A stretch of 64,000 bases of DNA from NCBI RefSeq assembly GCF_052115485.1, contig NZ_JBFRGU010000008.1, positions 1 through 64,000 of the forward strand. The letters run 5' to 3'. This document shows positions 33,397 through 41,555 of this stretch, in pieces; positions within the stretch are counted from its first letter, which is position 1; the number at the start of each line of letters is the position of its first letter. Made by a program: the position numbers and the translations under genes. This stretch comes from Microvirga sp052115485. GTDB lineage: Bacteria > Pseudomonadota > Alphaproteobacteria > Rhizobiales > Beijerinckiaceae. Under the pieces are notes generated by a model that was not told the origin of the DNA, did not search any database, and was given only the letters and a program-made list of their open reading frames with translations.

Positions 33397-33882
33397 TCAC
33401 CACATTTGGATGCGCGGAGTTCTTTCAAAAATCTCCGCAAGACGTCGGCGCGTGGCGATGCTCGTCCCTTCAGGTAGGGCATCGAGCGCGAAGAACCCGG
33501 TCTCGGCGATCTCCCGGTCGGGCTGTTTCGTGCCGAGCTGACGGAAGTTTTGAACCACATAGACAAGGACATGGTCGCGCCTGGAAATCCGCGCGTTGAA
33601 GAAGATCCCATGGAGTTCGAGCACACCTGCGGCCTCGATGCAGGCCTCCTCCCGCAACTCGCGCTCCAGGGCCTCCACGACCGTTTCCCCGGCCTCAACC
33701 CCACCGCCCGGGAGGTGCCAGCCGGAGATGTAAGTGTGCCGGATCAGGCAGACGCGGTTCTCGGAATCCACTACGACCGCACGAACGCCGACTGTCAGGC
33801 CACGTGAAAACCGCCAATAGGTATGGAGAACCCGCCGGAGGAGAGCTTCTGGGATAAGGCTTGAGAGGCGATTGGCGAGCAT
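33397..33882 (-). CDS. Nudix hydrolase family protein
   Basis: From the ATG at 33882 the product is 161 residues. The Nudix box GGGVEAGETVVEALERELREEACIEA is complete except that the late glycine (EExG) is replaced by cysteine, which is tolerated in some members. A conserved aromatic start (LHTYWRFSRGLTVGVRAVVVD) and WHLPGGGVEAGE suggest a nucleoside-diphosphate-X or ADP-ribose type hydrolase; substrate unknown. A TTG start nine bases earlier is less likely. Upstream lies the small terminator-bounded unit on the other strand. Confidence 0.85.
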   Translation of the reverse strand: MLANRLSSLIPEALLRRVLHTYWRFSRGLTVGVRAVVVDSENRVCLIRHTYISGWHLPGGGVEAGETVVEALERELREEACIEAAGVLELHGIFFNARISRRDHVLVYVVQNFRQLGTKQPDREIAETGFFALDALPEGTSIATRRRLAEIFERTPRIQMW

Positions 33883-34005
33883 AAAGACCAACGGGACACA
33901 GAAAGATTACAGAATCCTGAACAAGTCATACCAAAGTTGCATATCTGACCACTAAATTGAGCGCGTGACCCTCAACCTACGCGGGTCTAATACAGCGCCA
34001 GATCA

Positions 34006-34137
34006 ATGGTGTTGAAAATGTTCATCTCTCTCATCCTCTCCCGCCTGACCCGTTCGGCCCGCTTCTCGTGGTCGCCCGCCCTCGATTTCGATGATCGCAC
34101 GATCTATTCGACGCTGATCCCGGGCGCGCAGTACTAA
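34006..34137 (+). CDS. Possible 43-residue peptide
   Basis: A 44-codon frame encodes a basic, Ser/Arg/Leu-rich start (MVLKMFISLILSRLTRSARF) then an acidic, aromatic end (DFDDRTIYSTLIPGAQY). There is no strong Shine-Dalgarno; ATG at 34018 is an alternative. It ends 30 bases before a good terminator, so the DNA is probably transcribed, either as this peptide or as a small RNA of about 150-200 bases. No family recognised. Confidence 0.4.
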   Translation: MVLKMFISLILSRLTRSARFSWSPALDFDDRTIYSTLIPGAQY

Positions 34138-34167
34138 GAAGCGCAGCAAAACCTAAAGAATGCCGTC

Positions 34168-34200
34168 AAGGCCGGGTTCTTACCGGCCTTTTGCTTTTTT
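34168..34200 (+). terminator. Intrinsic terminator of the small unit before mbfA
   Basis: AAGGCCGG (34168-34175) and CCGGCCTT (34183-34190) form an 8-bp stem followed by TTGCTTTTTT. Nothing annotated upstream on this strand needs it except the 43-residue frame, which marks a separate short transcript. Confidence 0.8.
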
Positions 34201-34270
34201 GCCCCTCGCCGAACCTGTCCTCCGGTAGAAGGGCCGAAGAATTTCTCCCAGAGTCTTCGCAGACAGAGTC

Positions 34271-34300
34271 TTGGCAACTCCTGAAATTCTTGTTTAGAAT
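34271..34300 (+). promoter_or_regulatory. Candidate mbfA promoter
   Basis: TTGGCA (34271-34276) and TAGAAT (34295-34300) are 18 bases apart. Transcription would start near 34307, leaving a leader of under 20 bases that includes AGGAG (34311-34315) before the ATG at 34325. Confidence 0.6.
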
Positions 34301-34309
34301 ATTTCTAAA
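34293..34309. promoter_or_regulatory. Irr iron-control element (ICE-type palindrome) at mbfA
   Basis: TTTAGAATATTTCTAAA is a perfect 7-bp inverted repeat (TTTAGAA/TTCTAAA, 3-base spacer) of the form reported as the Irr-binding ICE motif in Rhizobiales. It covers the -10 box and the likely start site, the position of a repressor operator. mbfA is a known Irr-repressed gene in Bradyrhizobium and Agrobacterium, released when iron is plentiful. Confidence 0.85.
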
Positions 34310-34324
34310 TAGGAGTTTTTAAGA

Positions 34325-35296
34325 ATGAAAGCCCTGGCGGAACTCGATGAGCGCGAGATTTTGGCGCTCGCCATCGCTAACGAAGAAGAAGATTCGCGAA
34401 TCTACCAGAGCTTCGCCGACCGGCTCCGGCCCGATTTCGCGGCCTCCGCCGGCCTGTTCGACGATATGGCCGAGGAAGAGCGCGAGCACCGCAACTCCCT
34501 TTACGAACTCTACCGCACACGCTTCGGCGAGCACCTGCCGCCGATCCGGCGGGAGGACGTGCGCGGCTTCCTCAAGCGCCGCCCCATCTGGTGGAGCCCC
34601 CATCTCGACCTCGACAAGATGCGCCGCGAAGCGGAGATCATGGAGCTGCAGGCGGCCAATTTCTACGACAAAGCCGCCCTCCAGACCCTGGATGTGGGCG
34701 CGCGTGAATTGTTCACCAAGCTCGCGGAAGTGGAGCGCGGCCACGAGAAGAAGGCCAGCGAGTTCCACGATGCGCATCTGAGCGAGAACGCCGAGGTCGC
34801 CGAGGAAGCCATGCGCAAGCGGCTCTTCGTGCTGCAATATGTGCAGCCGGGGCTCGCGGGGCTGATCGACGGCTCGGTTTCCACCCTCGCCCCGCTCTTT
34901 GCCGCCGCTTTTGCCACGCAGAACAACTGGGAGACTTTCCTCGTCGGCTTGGCTGCTTCCGTCGGCGCGGGCATCAGCATGGGCTTTACCGAAGCGCTCT
35001 CCGACAATGGCGAAATCACCGGACGTGGCTCGCCATTCTGGCGCGGCGTGATCTGCGGCGTCATGACGGCCATCGGCGGGCTCGGCCATACGATTCCCTA
35101 TCTGGTGCCGGATTCCTGGCCGAACGCCTTTCACATCGCGACGAGCATCGCCGCACTCGTGGTCGCCATCGAACTCGTGGTGATTTCCTGGATTCGCTCC
35201 CGCTATATGGATACGCCGTTCCTGCGGGCCTCCTTCCAGGTCATCGTCGGCGGCGTGCTCGTTCTTCTCGCCGGTATTTTCATCGGCAGCGCTTGA
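34325..35296 (+). CDS. mbfA: Membrane-bound ferritin-like iron exporter MbfA
   Basis: The 323-residue protein fuses a ferritin/erythrin-like di-iron domain (about 1-165) to a VIT1/CCC1-type membrane domain (about 170-323). Di-iron ligands are visible as E20, the ExxH at 52-55, E107 region (EIMELQ) and the second ExxH at 137-140. The C-terminal part begins LFVLQYVQPGLAGLIDGSVSTLAPLFAAAF with about five helices. MbfA exports iron and protects against iron and peroxide stress in rhizobia and Agrobacterium. Its promoter overlaps an ICE palindrome, fitting derepression by iron. Confidence 0.93.
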   Translation: MKALAELDEREILALAIANEEEDSRIYQSFADRLRPDFAASAGLFDDMAEEEREHRNSLYELYRTRFGEHLPPIRREDVRGFLKRRPIWWSPHLDLDKMRREAEIMELQAANFYDKAALQTLDVGARELFTKLAEVERGHEKKASEFHDAHLSENAEVAEEAMRKRLFVLQYVQPGLAGLIDGSVSTLAPLFAAAFATQNNWETFLVGLAASVGAGISMGFTEALSDNGEITGRGSPFWRGVICGVMTAIGGLGHTIPYLVPDSWPNAFHIATSIAALVVAIELVVISWIRSRYMDTPFLRASFQVIVGGVLVLLAGIFIGSA

Positions 35297-35305
35297 CGAA
35301 GTTTG

Positions 35306-35336
35306 GCGAAGCGGCGAACTCTCGCCGCTCCTTCGC
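35306..35336 (+). terminator. Hairpin between mbfA and the metallophosphoesterase
   Basis: GCGGCGA (35311-35317) and TCGCCGC (35322-35328) form a tight stem, extended by GCGAA and TTCGC outside a bulge. No long T-run follows. It lies ten bases after the mbfA stop. Confidence 0.45.
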
Positions 35337-35349
35337 ATCACCGGTTGTC

Positions 35350-36237
35350 ATGTTCCGCCTCGCCCATCTGACCGATCCTCATGTGGGGCCGCTCTCGCGG
35401 CCGCAACTGCGCCAGCTTCTGAGCAAGCGCGTGACCGGCTGGGTCAACTGGCAGCGCAGCCGCGAGGCCCTTCACGACATGGCGCTGCTCGCCGCGCTCG
35501 TGGCCGATATCAAGGCGCAGAAGCCCGATCACATCGCCTGCACGGGCGATACCTGCAATATCGGCCTGCCGAGCGAATGGCCGACATCGCGTCTTTTTCT
35601 CGAAGGTCTCGGCGGGCCGGAGACGGTCAGCTTCGTGCCGGGCAACCACGATGCCTATGTGCCGGGCGCGCTCCAGGGATTACTGCGCGAGGTCGCTCCC
35701 TTCACGCGCGGCGATGATGGGCGCGAGGGCGTCTTTCCGTTCCTGCGGCGCCATGGCCCCATCGCCATCATCGGCCTCTCATCCGCCGTTCCGACACTGC
35801 CCTTCATGGCGAGCGGGCGTCTTGGAGCAAAGCAGCTGCGGGACGCAGAGACACTTCTCGACGACCTCGGACAGGATCGCTCATGCTTTCGCGTCGTGCT
35901 GATCCACCACCCGCCGCATGTGGGCGGAACAACGCCCGGACGCAGCCTCACCGATGCGCCTGCCTTCGAGGCCATGATCCGCCGCGTCGGAGCGGAACTC
36001 GTTCTGCACGGCCACAACCATGTGGGCTCGCTCGCCTATCTGAAAGGTCCGCGCGGTCAGGTGCCCGTGATCGGCGCGCCTTCCGCTTCCGCACGCGGCG
36101 GCACGCACACGCATCGCGCAGGATATCATCTCTTCACCATCGATCAGGATGAGACCGGCTTTCTGCTCTCCGCCGAATTGCGAGGTTTGAGGCCAGATGA
36201 CACCTTCGGCGGCATGGGTATGCTGTCGCTCGCATAG
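35350..36237 (+). CDS. Metallophosphoesterase
   Basis: Calcineurin-like phosphoesterase of 295 residues from the ATG at 35350 (MFRLAHLTDPHVGPL). The ordered metal motifs are DPH (9-11), CTGDTCN, GNHDAY, HHPPH and GHNH. A longer frame to 35293 would overlap mbfA and has no family match. Close in type to cyclic-nucleotide or UDP-diacylglucosamine-type phosphodiesterases; substrate unknown. Followed by ybaK at 18 bases, probably one transcript. Confidence 0.88.
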   Translation: MFRLAHLTDPHVGPLSRPQLRQLLSKRVTGWVNWQRSREALHDMALLAALVADIKAQKPDHIACTGDTCNIGLPSEWPTSRLFLEGLGGPETVSFVPGNHDAYVPGALQGLLREVAPFTRGDDGREGVFPFLRRHGPIAIIGLSSAVPTLPFMASGRLGAKQLRDAETLLDDLGQDRSCFRVVLIHHPPHVGGTTPGRSLTDAPAFEAMIRRVGAELVLHGHNHVGSLAYLKGPRGQVPVIGAPSASARGGTHTHRAGYHLFTIDQDETGFLLSAELRGLRPDDTFGGMGMLSLA

Positions 36238-36255
36238 GCATCCGTAAGGACAATC

Positions 36256-36735
36256 ATGAGCACCACTCTTCCGCCCGCCGCCCAACGCGTTCACGACGCT
36301 GCGCAAGGGCTCGGGCTTGCCATCACGATCCGCGAGATGCCGCAATCGACACGCACGGCGGAGGAAGCGGCGGCGGCTTGCGATTGCCATGTGGGCCAGA
36401 TCGTCAAGTCACTGGTGTTTCAAGGCCAGGACAGCGGCAAGCCTTATCTGTTGCTCGTCTCCGGCTCCAATCGTGTCGATCAATCGGGCGTGGCGAAAGT
36501 CATCGGCGAAGCGCTGACCCGTCCCGATGCCAATGCGGTGCGTGCCTGGACCGGGTTCGCCATCGGCGGCATTCCGCCCTTCGCGCATGAGACCGCGCTT
36601 GCGACCTTCATGGATGAGGACCTTCTGCCTTTCGAGATCGTGTGGGCAGCGGCAGGAACGCCGAACGCGGTTTTCTCGGTCGCGCCGAAAAATCTGTCTC
36701 AGGCCATCGGCGCCAAAGTCATCCGGGTTGCCTGA
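36256..36735 (+). CDS. YbaK/EbsC family trans-editing aminoacyl-tRNA deacylase
   Basis: The 159-residue single-domain protein has the INS-editing fold: EAAAACDCHVGQIVKSLVFQ, with the substrate lysine in IVKSLVF, then LLVSGSNRVDQSGVAKVIGEAL, and GFAIGGIPPFAH. Family members hydrolyse mischarged Cys- or Ala-tRNA-Pro. Length is typical. Its 3' end overlaps the acyltransferase gene on the other strand by 17 bases. Confidence 0.9.
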   Translation: MSTTLPPAAQRVHDAAQGLGLAITIREMPQSTRTAEEAAAACDCHVGQIVKSLVFQGQDSGKPYLLLVSGSNRVDQSGVAKVIGEALTRPDANAVRAWTGFAIGGIPPFAHETALATFMDEDLLPFEIVWAAAGTPNAVFSVAPKNLSQAIGAKVIRVA

Positions 36736-37801
36736 CCGGCTCCAATTTTCTGATCTCCAGCCGTCGCCTCACCCACGACGTCACCGGCCGCTCGAACCAC
36801 AGATGGACGGCAAAACTCGCGCCGAGCGTTCCGGCAAGCGCCAGCGCGAAGAAGCCCCACGGTCCGAGCATCGATCCCCAACCGCTGCGCGCCACACTTT
36901 CGCTTACCGAGCGGATGACGAAGGGGTGAATGAGATAAATTGCGTAGGACACGTCCCCGATGCGAACGCCAAAGCGCGTGAGCCAATTCAATGACGCGGG
37001 ACGCTCGGGCCCGAGCGCTGCGGCGGCGACCAGAAGGGCCGCGGGCAATCCCCATGCAATGGGCCGCATGGTCGTCGCATCCGCGTTGAGGCCGATGATA
37101 TTCCCCGCGAGAAGGGCAAACCCCAAAAGCGCCAACGCACAGCGCGCGAAAAAGGGAAGCATCACATTCTGCAAACGCAGCCATCCGAGACCAATTCCGA
37201 ACGCGAATTCGAGAATGATCGGATCGGTCCAGAAGGCGAGAGGCTGCGGCAGGGATGCGAGGCGCCCGACAATCGTCAGGGCGATCAGCACGCCCGTCAG
37301 CACGACAAGCGCCAGACGTTCACGCAGGATCAGCACGAGCGCGAAAAGCCCATAGAAAAACATTTCGTAATTGAGCGTCCAGCCCAATGAATAAATCGGC
37401 TGGATCGGCCCCGGACGATCGAACGGAATGAAGAGATAGGATGCGATGACCGCCCAGGTGCTCGGCAAGCCGCCGTTGACGAGTGTTGGAACGACGAGAG
37501 CCGCGATCACATAAAGCGTCGTCACGGCCCAATAGAGCGGCACGATGCGCGCGATACGCCGCGCGAGAAAGATGCTCTGACCACCCGGCGCGGCGAAAAG
37601 GTCCCGCGAGGTGTAGACCATGATGAAACCGGAGATGACGAAGAACACATCGACCCCGGCCATCCAGGGAAAGCGTTCGAGCGGCGTGAAGGAAAAGCCG
37701 AGAAGGTTGCCCCGCGTGGCCGCATCATGCTGCGCGTGCAGAAACGCGACGGAGAGTGCCGCGAGCGCACGAAGCAGTTGGATGTGAATGAGCTTCGACA
37801 A
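36719..37801 (-). CDS. Acyltransferase 3 (OafA/YrhL-type) membrane protein
   Basis: About 360 residues with ten membrane helices: IHIQLLRALAALSVAFLHAQHDA (first helix with the conserved His), GVDVFFVISGFIMVYTSRD, and HLWFERPVTSWVRRRL at the end. Such proteins O-acetylate surface glycans or lipids. I place the start at a TTG (37801), 10 bases after the kinase stop with GAGG upstream; the frame extends further but loses family match. Third gene of the FAD oxidase-kinase-acyltransferase transcript. Confidence 0.85.
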   Translation of the reverse strand: MSKLIHIQLLRALAALSVAFLHAQHDAATRGNLLGFSFTPLERFPWMAGVDVFFVISGFIMVYTSRDLFAAPGGQSIFLARRIARIVPLYWAVTTLYVIAALVVPTLVNGGLPSTWAVIASYLFIPFDRPGPIQPIYSLGWTLNYEMFFYGLFALVLILRERLALVVLTGVLIALTIVGRLASLPQPLAFWTDPIILEFAFGIGLGWLRLQNVMLPFFARCALALLGFALLAGNIIGLNADATTMRPIAWGLPAALLVAAAALGPERPASLNWLTRFGVRIGDVSYAIYLIHPFVIRSVSESVARSGWGSMLGPWGFFALALAGTLGASFAVHLWFERPVTSWVRRRLEIRKLEPVRQPG

Positions 37802-37812
37802 ATCTGCGCGCC

Positions 37813-38736
37813 TCAAGCTGCGAGAAAACGCATCACGTCTTCCCGGCGCGGCATGGGTGCGACAGCGCCCTGACCGAGAGTGGAAAGCGCCGCCGCCGCA
37901 TTGGCGTAAGCAGCTGCCTGGAATGGATCGCCATGCTTCAGCCAATCGGCGAGGAACGCGCCGCCGAACGTGTCTCCGGCTCCCGTCGCATCGACCGCTT
38001 GCACGGGCCGCGCCGGCACGACGTCGAGGCGCTCTTTCGCCCGCACCATGGTTCCCGCCTTGCCCATGGTGAGAACCACAATGCTGCATCCGAGCGAAAG
38101 ATAGAACGAGCAGATATCCTCGGGCCGCTCCAGTCCCGTGAGCTGCTGCGCATCGTCGAGGCTCGGCCGCGCGATATCGCTCAGCGCCACCGCGCCGTGG
38201 ATCACCGCGCGCGCGCGGTCGAGCGGCCACAGGCGCAGGCGCAAATTCGTATCGTAACTGACGACCGTGCCGTTCGCCTTCGCATGACGGATCGCAGCGA
38301 AGACCGCATCGGCACAGGAGGTGGAAATCGCCTGGCTGATGCCGGAGACATGCAGCGCACGCGAAGCGGCGATCTGCGCCAGCGGCAACTCGGCCGCCGT
38401 CACAAGGCTCGCCGCCGAACCGGCGCGCGCGTAGGAGAAGACGTGCCCTTCTTTTCCGTAGCTGATGAAATAGACGCCCGTGCGTCCATCAACACGGCGA
38501 ATGACGGTGGAATGGTCGATGCCCTCCCGATCCCATAAATTCAGAAAATCCGCCCCGAAAGCATCATCGCCCACGGCGGTGAAGATGCCGACTTTCGCGC
38601 CCTGCCGCGCCGCTGCAACGGCGGTGTTGGACACATCGCCGCCGAAGCCCGGAAGATAGAGCTTTTCTTCGCCGCGCCGCGTCTCGGCGAATTCCATCAT
38701 CGGCTCGCCGAAGGTGAGAATGTCGAGTGTCTTCAT
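37813..38736 (-). CDS. PfkB-family sugar kinase, KDG kinase-like
   Basis: The 307-residue protein has the PfkB signatures: GEPMMEFAET at the start, the GGDVSNTAVAAARQG region, DTNLRLRLWP (162-171, seen in 2-keto-3-deoxygluconate kinases) and the catalytic DATGAGDTFGGAF (249-261, base D255). It phosphorylates a sugar acid or ketose; KDG is the best guess. Its ATG overlaps the FAD-oxidase stop (ATGA), so the two are coupled. Confidence 0.9.
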   Translation of the reverse strand: MKTLDILTFGEPMMEFAETRRGEEKLYLPGFGGDVSNTAVAAARQGAKVGIFTAVGDDAFGADFLNLWDREGIDHSTVIRRVDGRTGVYFISYGKEGHVFSYARAGSAASLVTAAELPLAQIAASRALHVSGISQAISTSCADAVFAAIRHAKANGTVVSYDTNLRLRLWPLDRARAVIHGAVALSDIARPSLDDAQQLTGLERPEDICSFYLSLGCSIVVLTMGKAGTMVRAKERLDVVPARPVQAVDATGAGDTFGGAFLADWLKHGDPFQAAAYANAAAALSTLGQGAVAPMPRREDVMRFLAA

Positions 38737-40217
38737 GGGATCTTTGCGCCTGGAACGGTTGCAATGTCATGATCGCCCATGGCGATAACCTTGCCGGGGT
38801 TGAAGATGTTGTGAGGATCGAGCGCGTGCTTGATGGTTCGCATCAAGTCGAGTGCCACGGGATCCTTGTAGTGGGTCAGCTCATCGCGCTTGATGAGCCC
38901 GATGCCGTGCTCCGCCGCAATGGAGCCGTTCATGCCGTGCACAATATCGTGGACGATGCGATTGAAATGCGCCCATTGCGCAAGAAACGCCGCCTTCTCC
39001 ATGGCGACCGGTTGCGAAAGATTGAAGTGGATATTGCCATCCCCGAAATGCCCGAAAGCGCAAACGCGGATGCCCGGCATTTCGGCCTCGCATGCCTTCG
39101 TTGCGACCTGGATGAATTCCGCGACGCGCGAAACCGGCACAGCCACATCGTGCTTGATCGAGCCGCCTTCCTTGCGCTGCACTTCCGACAGGCTTTCGCG
39201 CAGCCCCCAGAGCGCGCGGTTCTGCGCCTCGCTCGTCGCGATCACCGCGTCAGTGACGATCCCGTCCTCGATGGCGCGCGTGAGCACATTTTCCAGCGCC
39301 CCTTGCAGATCGACGCTCTCCTCCGCCGATGACAATTCGATCAGTGCGTAGGACGGATGATCGTCCGCGAGCGGACGAACCGCGCCGGGCGCGTGTTTCA
39401 GCACGATCTCCAGCCCGAAGCGCGGAATGTATTCGAAAGCGGTGAGCCGATCGCCGACCGCATCGCGAAAGCGTTGGAACAGGCTCAAGGCATCGCGCGG
39501 CCCGGCGCATCCGACAAAGGCCGTCGCGCGCACCTTCGGCTTGGGGAAGAGTTTGAGGACGGCCGCCGTGATGATACCCAGGGTCCCTTCCGAGCCGATG
39601 AACAGGTCGCGCAGGTCGTAACCGGTATTATCCTTACGCAGACCCTTCAGGCCGTTCCAGATCCGGCCATCGGCGAGGACCACTTCGAGCCCGAGGGTCA
39701 ATTCGCGCATATTGCCGTAGCGCAGAACGGCGGTGCCGCCGGCATTGGTGGCGAGATTGCCACCGATTCGGCACGAACCCTCGGAGGCGAGGGAGAGCGG
39801 AAACAGGCAATCGACCCGATCGGCGGCTTCCTGAACCTCGCTCAAGATGCAACCGGCCTCGACGGTGATGGTGGCATTGATTGCATCGACCTCGCGGATG
39901 CGGTTCAGGCGCGTGAGCGACAGAACCACGCCGCCGAACGGCACCCCGCCGCCGACGAGGCCCGTATTGCCGCCTTGGGGGACGATGGGCACACGAGCCG
40001 CCGCACATTCCTCGACAGCGATCGCCACCTGCTGCGTATCCTTCGGGCGGACCACGGCCAGGGCCGAGCCACGATAGAGGCCACGGGTTTCCACGAGATA
40101 GCCCGCCATGCCCGCCGGGTCGGAGATGACCGCGTCCGGGCCCAGTTTTGCGGCAAGCCTTTCGATCAGCCCCAGGTCCATCCCCGTGCGCATCCTCGTT
40201 TCATCAAAAGTGGTCAT
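38733..40217 (-). CDS. FAD-binding D-2-hydroxyacid dehydrogenase (GlcD/D2HGDH-like)
   Basis: From the ATG at 40217 the protein is 494 residues. The PCMH-type FAD domain contains VPQGGNTGLVGGGVPFGG and GGNLATNAGGTAVLRYGNMRE, and the C-terminal FAD-oxidase domain ends in AEHGIGLIKRDEL. This family oxidises D-lactate, glycolate or D-2-hydroxyglutarate. In gene order with a KDG-kinase-like enzyme it may handle a D-2-hydroxy acid from sugar acids. GTG-like earlier starts to 40241 are possible. Confidence 0.9.
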   Translation of the reverse strand: MTTFDETRMRTGMDLGLIERLAAKLGPDAVISDPAGMAGYLVETRGLYRGSALAVVRPKDTQQVAIAVEECAAARVPIVPQGGNTGLVGGGVPFGGVVLSLTRLNRIREVDAINATITVEAGCILSEVQEAADRVDCLFPLSLASEGSCRIGGNLATNAGGTAVLRYGNMRELTLGLEVVLADGRIWNGLKGLRKDNTGYDLRDLFIGSEGTLGIITAAVLKLFPKPKVRATAFVGCAGPRDALSLFQRFRDAVGDRLTAFEYIPRFGLEIVLKHAPGAVRPLADDHPSYALIELSSAEESVDLQGALENVLTRAIEDGIVTDAVIATSEAQNRALWGLRESLSEVQRKEGGSIKHDVAVPVSRVAEFIQVATKACEAEMPGIRVCAFGHFGDGNIHFNLSQPVAMEKAAFLAQWAHFNRIVHDIVHGMNGSIAAEHGIGLIKRDELTHYKDPVALDLMRTIKHALDPHNIFNPGKVIAMGDHDIATVPGAKIP

Positions 40218-40375
40218 GGCATTCCGGGCTCTCCCCCGCAACGCCCTATTTTTGAGAGTTTTACCCGGGGGCTTGTCTTTTTCCCAAAAATTCCAGTTAC
40301 TTTATAGCGGCACGAAAATCGTACCGCGCAAGAAAAGCCTTCGAAGAGGCGACACAGACACCAAAGGGAACACCG
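40218..40375 (+). promoter_or_regulatory. Promoter region of binding protein 1
   Basis: TTGTCT (40273-40278) is 18 bases before TTACTT (40297-40302). The same pair with the same spacing and the shared CTTTTTCCC block precedes binding protein 2. AAGGGA just before the ATG at 40376 is the ribosome site. Confidence 0.55.
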
Positions 40376-41221
40376 ATGACATTCATTAGGACCGTCAGCC
40401 TGGCTCTGCTCGGCTCCGCCCTCGCCGTCGGCGGCGCAGCGGCTCAGGTCAAGAGCGTGAAAATCGCGACCGAAGGCGCTTATGCCCCGTGGAACTTCAC
40501 CGCACCGAGCGGCAAGCTCGATGGGTTCGAGATTGATCTGGCGAACGAACTGTGCAAGCGCATGAAAGTGAAGTGCGACGTCGTCGCTCAGGACTGGGAC
40601 GGAATCATCCCAGCGCTCACCGCCAAGAAGTACGATGCCATCATGGCCGGTATGAGCATCACCCCGGAGCGCCAGAAGACCATCAGCTTCTCGCACTCCT
40701 ATGCCAACGGCCCCAACGGCTTCCTCGTCGCGAAGAGCTCGCCGCTGGCGGCGATGCCGGGCACGGGCCAGTCCTTCCACCTCGGCACTCAGCAGGCCGA
40801 AGCGGAAAAGGCCTTTGAAGCGATCAAGCCCCTCCTGAAGGGCAAGACCATCGGCGTGCAGGGCTCGACCATTCACGCGGCCTTCGCCGAGAAGTATCTC
40901 AAGGGCACGGTGGAAATCCGTGAATACAAGACCACCGAGGCACACGATCTCGACCTCGCCGCAGGCCGTATAGATGCTGTCCTGGCGGATTCGGTCGCGA
41001 TCATGGAGACGCTCGGCAAGCCGGAGTTCAAGGATTACGTGATGGTCGGCCCGGGCGCGACCGGCGGAATGCTGGGCGACGGCGTCGGGGTCGGCATCCG
41101 CAAGCAGGATGCGGCGCTGAGGAAGATGTTCGACGAGGCGATCGACAGCGCCGTCAAGGACGGCACGGTGAGCAAGCTCGCGCTCAAGTGGTTCAAGGTC
41201 GACATTTCTCCGAAGAGCTGA
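40376..41221 (+). CDS. Amino-acid ABC transporter binding protein, paralog 1
   Basis: Family 3 periplasmic binding protein, 281 residues, with a signal peptide ending in GGAAAQ. It has KIATEGAYAPWNF, GFEIDLANELCKRMKVKCDVVAQDWDGIIPAL and KKYDAIMAGMSIT, as in lysine/arginine/ornithine or octopine receptors. The gene has its own promoter and a terminator, and is the first of three same-length paralogs. The C-terminal half is nearly the same as paralog 2. Confidence 0.93.
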   Translation: MTFIRTVSLALLGSALAVGGAAAQVKSVKIATEGAYAPWNFTAPSGKLDGFEIDLANELCKRMKVKCDVVAQDWDGIIPALTAKKYDAIMAGMSITPERQKTISFSHSYANGPNGFLVAKSSPLAAMPGTGQSFHLGTQQAEAEKAFEAIKPLLKGKTIGVQGSTIHAAFAEKYLKGTVEIREYKTTEAHDLDLAAGRIDAVLADSVAIMETLGKPEFKDYVMVGPGATGGMLGDGVGVGIRKQDAALRKMFDEAIDSAVKDGTVSKLALKWFKVDISPKS

Positions 41222-41243
41222 AGCCACACGGATAAATCACGGC

Positions 41244-41271
41244 AAGGCGCGGTTCTGGCCGCGCCTTCTGT
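41244..41271 (+). terminator. Terminator of binding protein 1
   Basis: AAGGCGCGG (41244-41252) and CCGCGCCTT (41259-41267) make a 9-bp stem with a weak T-run. Nearly the same stem ends the second paralog and the ATPase gene. Confidence 0.75.
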
Positions 41272-41555
41272 CACTGAGGCCGGTTTCCATGAAGCCTTAT
41301 TGCCTCAGGCTTCCAAGGTCGGCAGGAGGCCATTCTCGTTCCGACACCCTCGTTTTCCCCAAAAATCGTCAATGACCCGCGTGCGCCCGGCCCGCAGTGG
41401 CCGGTTTTTCCGGCGAAATCGCCCCCGACCGGCGTTCCCGCGCCCCCTTGCCTTTTTCCCGACTTTGGCGGTTACTGCGTAACGATGCGGTCGCCATGAC
41501 CGTGAAAGAACAAGCCCCGTTCAACGGTGCTTATCTGGAAAACAAGGGAACAACG
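41272..41555 (+). promoter_or_regulatory. Promoter region of binding protein 2
   Basis: TTGCCT (41448-41453) and TTACTG (41472-41477) are 18 bases apart and keep the CTTTTTCCC block seen before paralog 1. A frame open from 41397 is shadow; the ATG at 41556 starts the real signal peptide. Confidence 0.55.

Noticed and set aside
34319..35341. A 340-codon minus-strand frame opposite mbfA
   Set aside because: Shadow of the mbfA reading frame; low-complexity Ala/Gly/Arg/Glu content.
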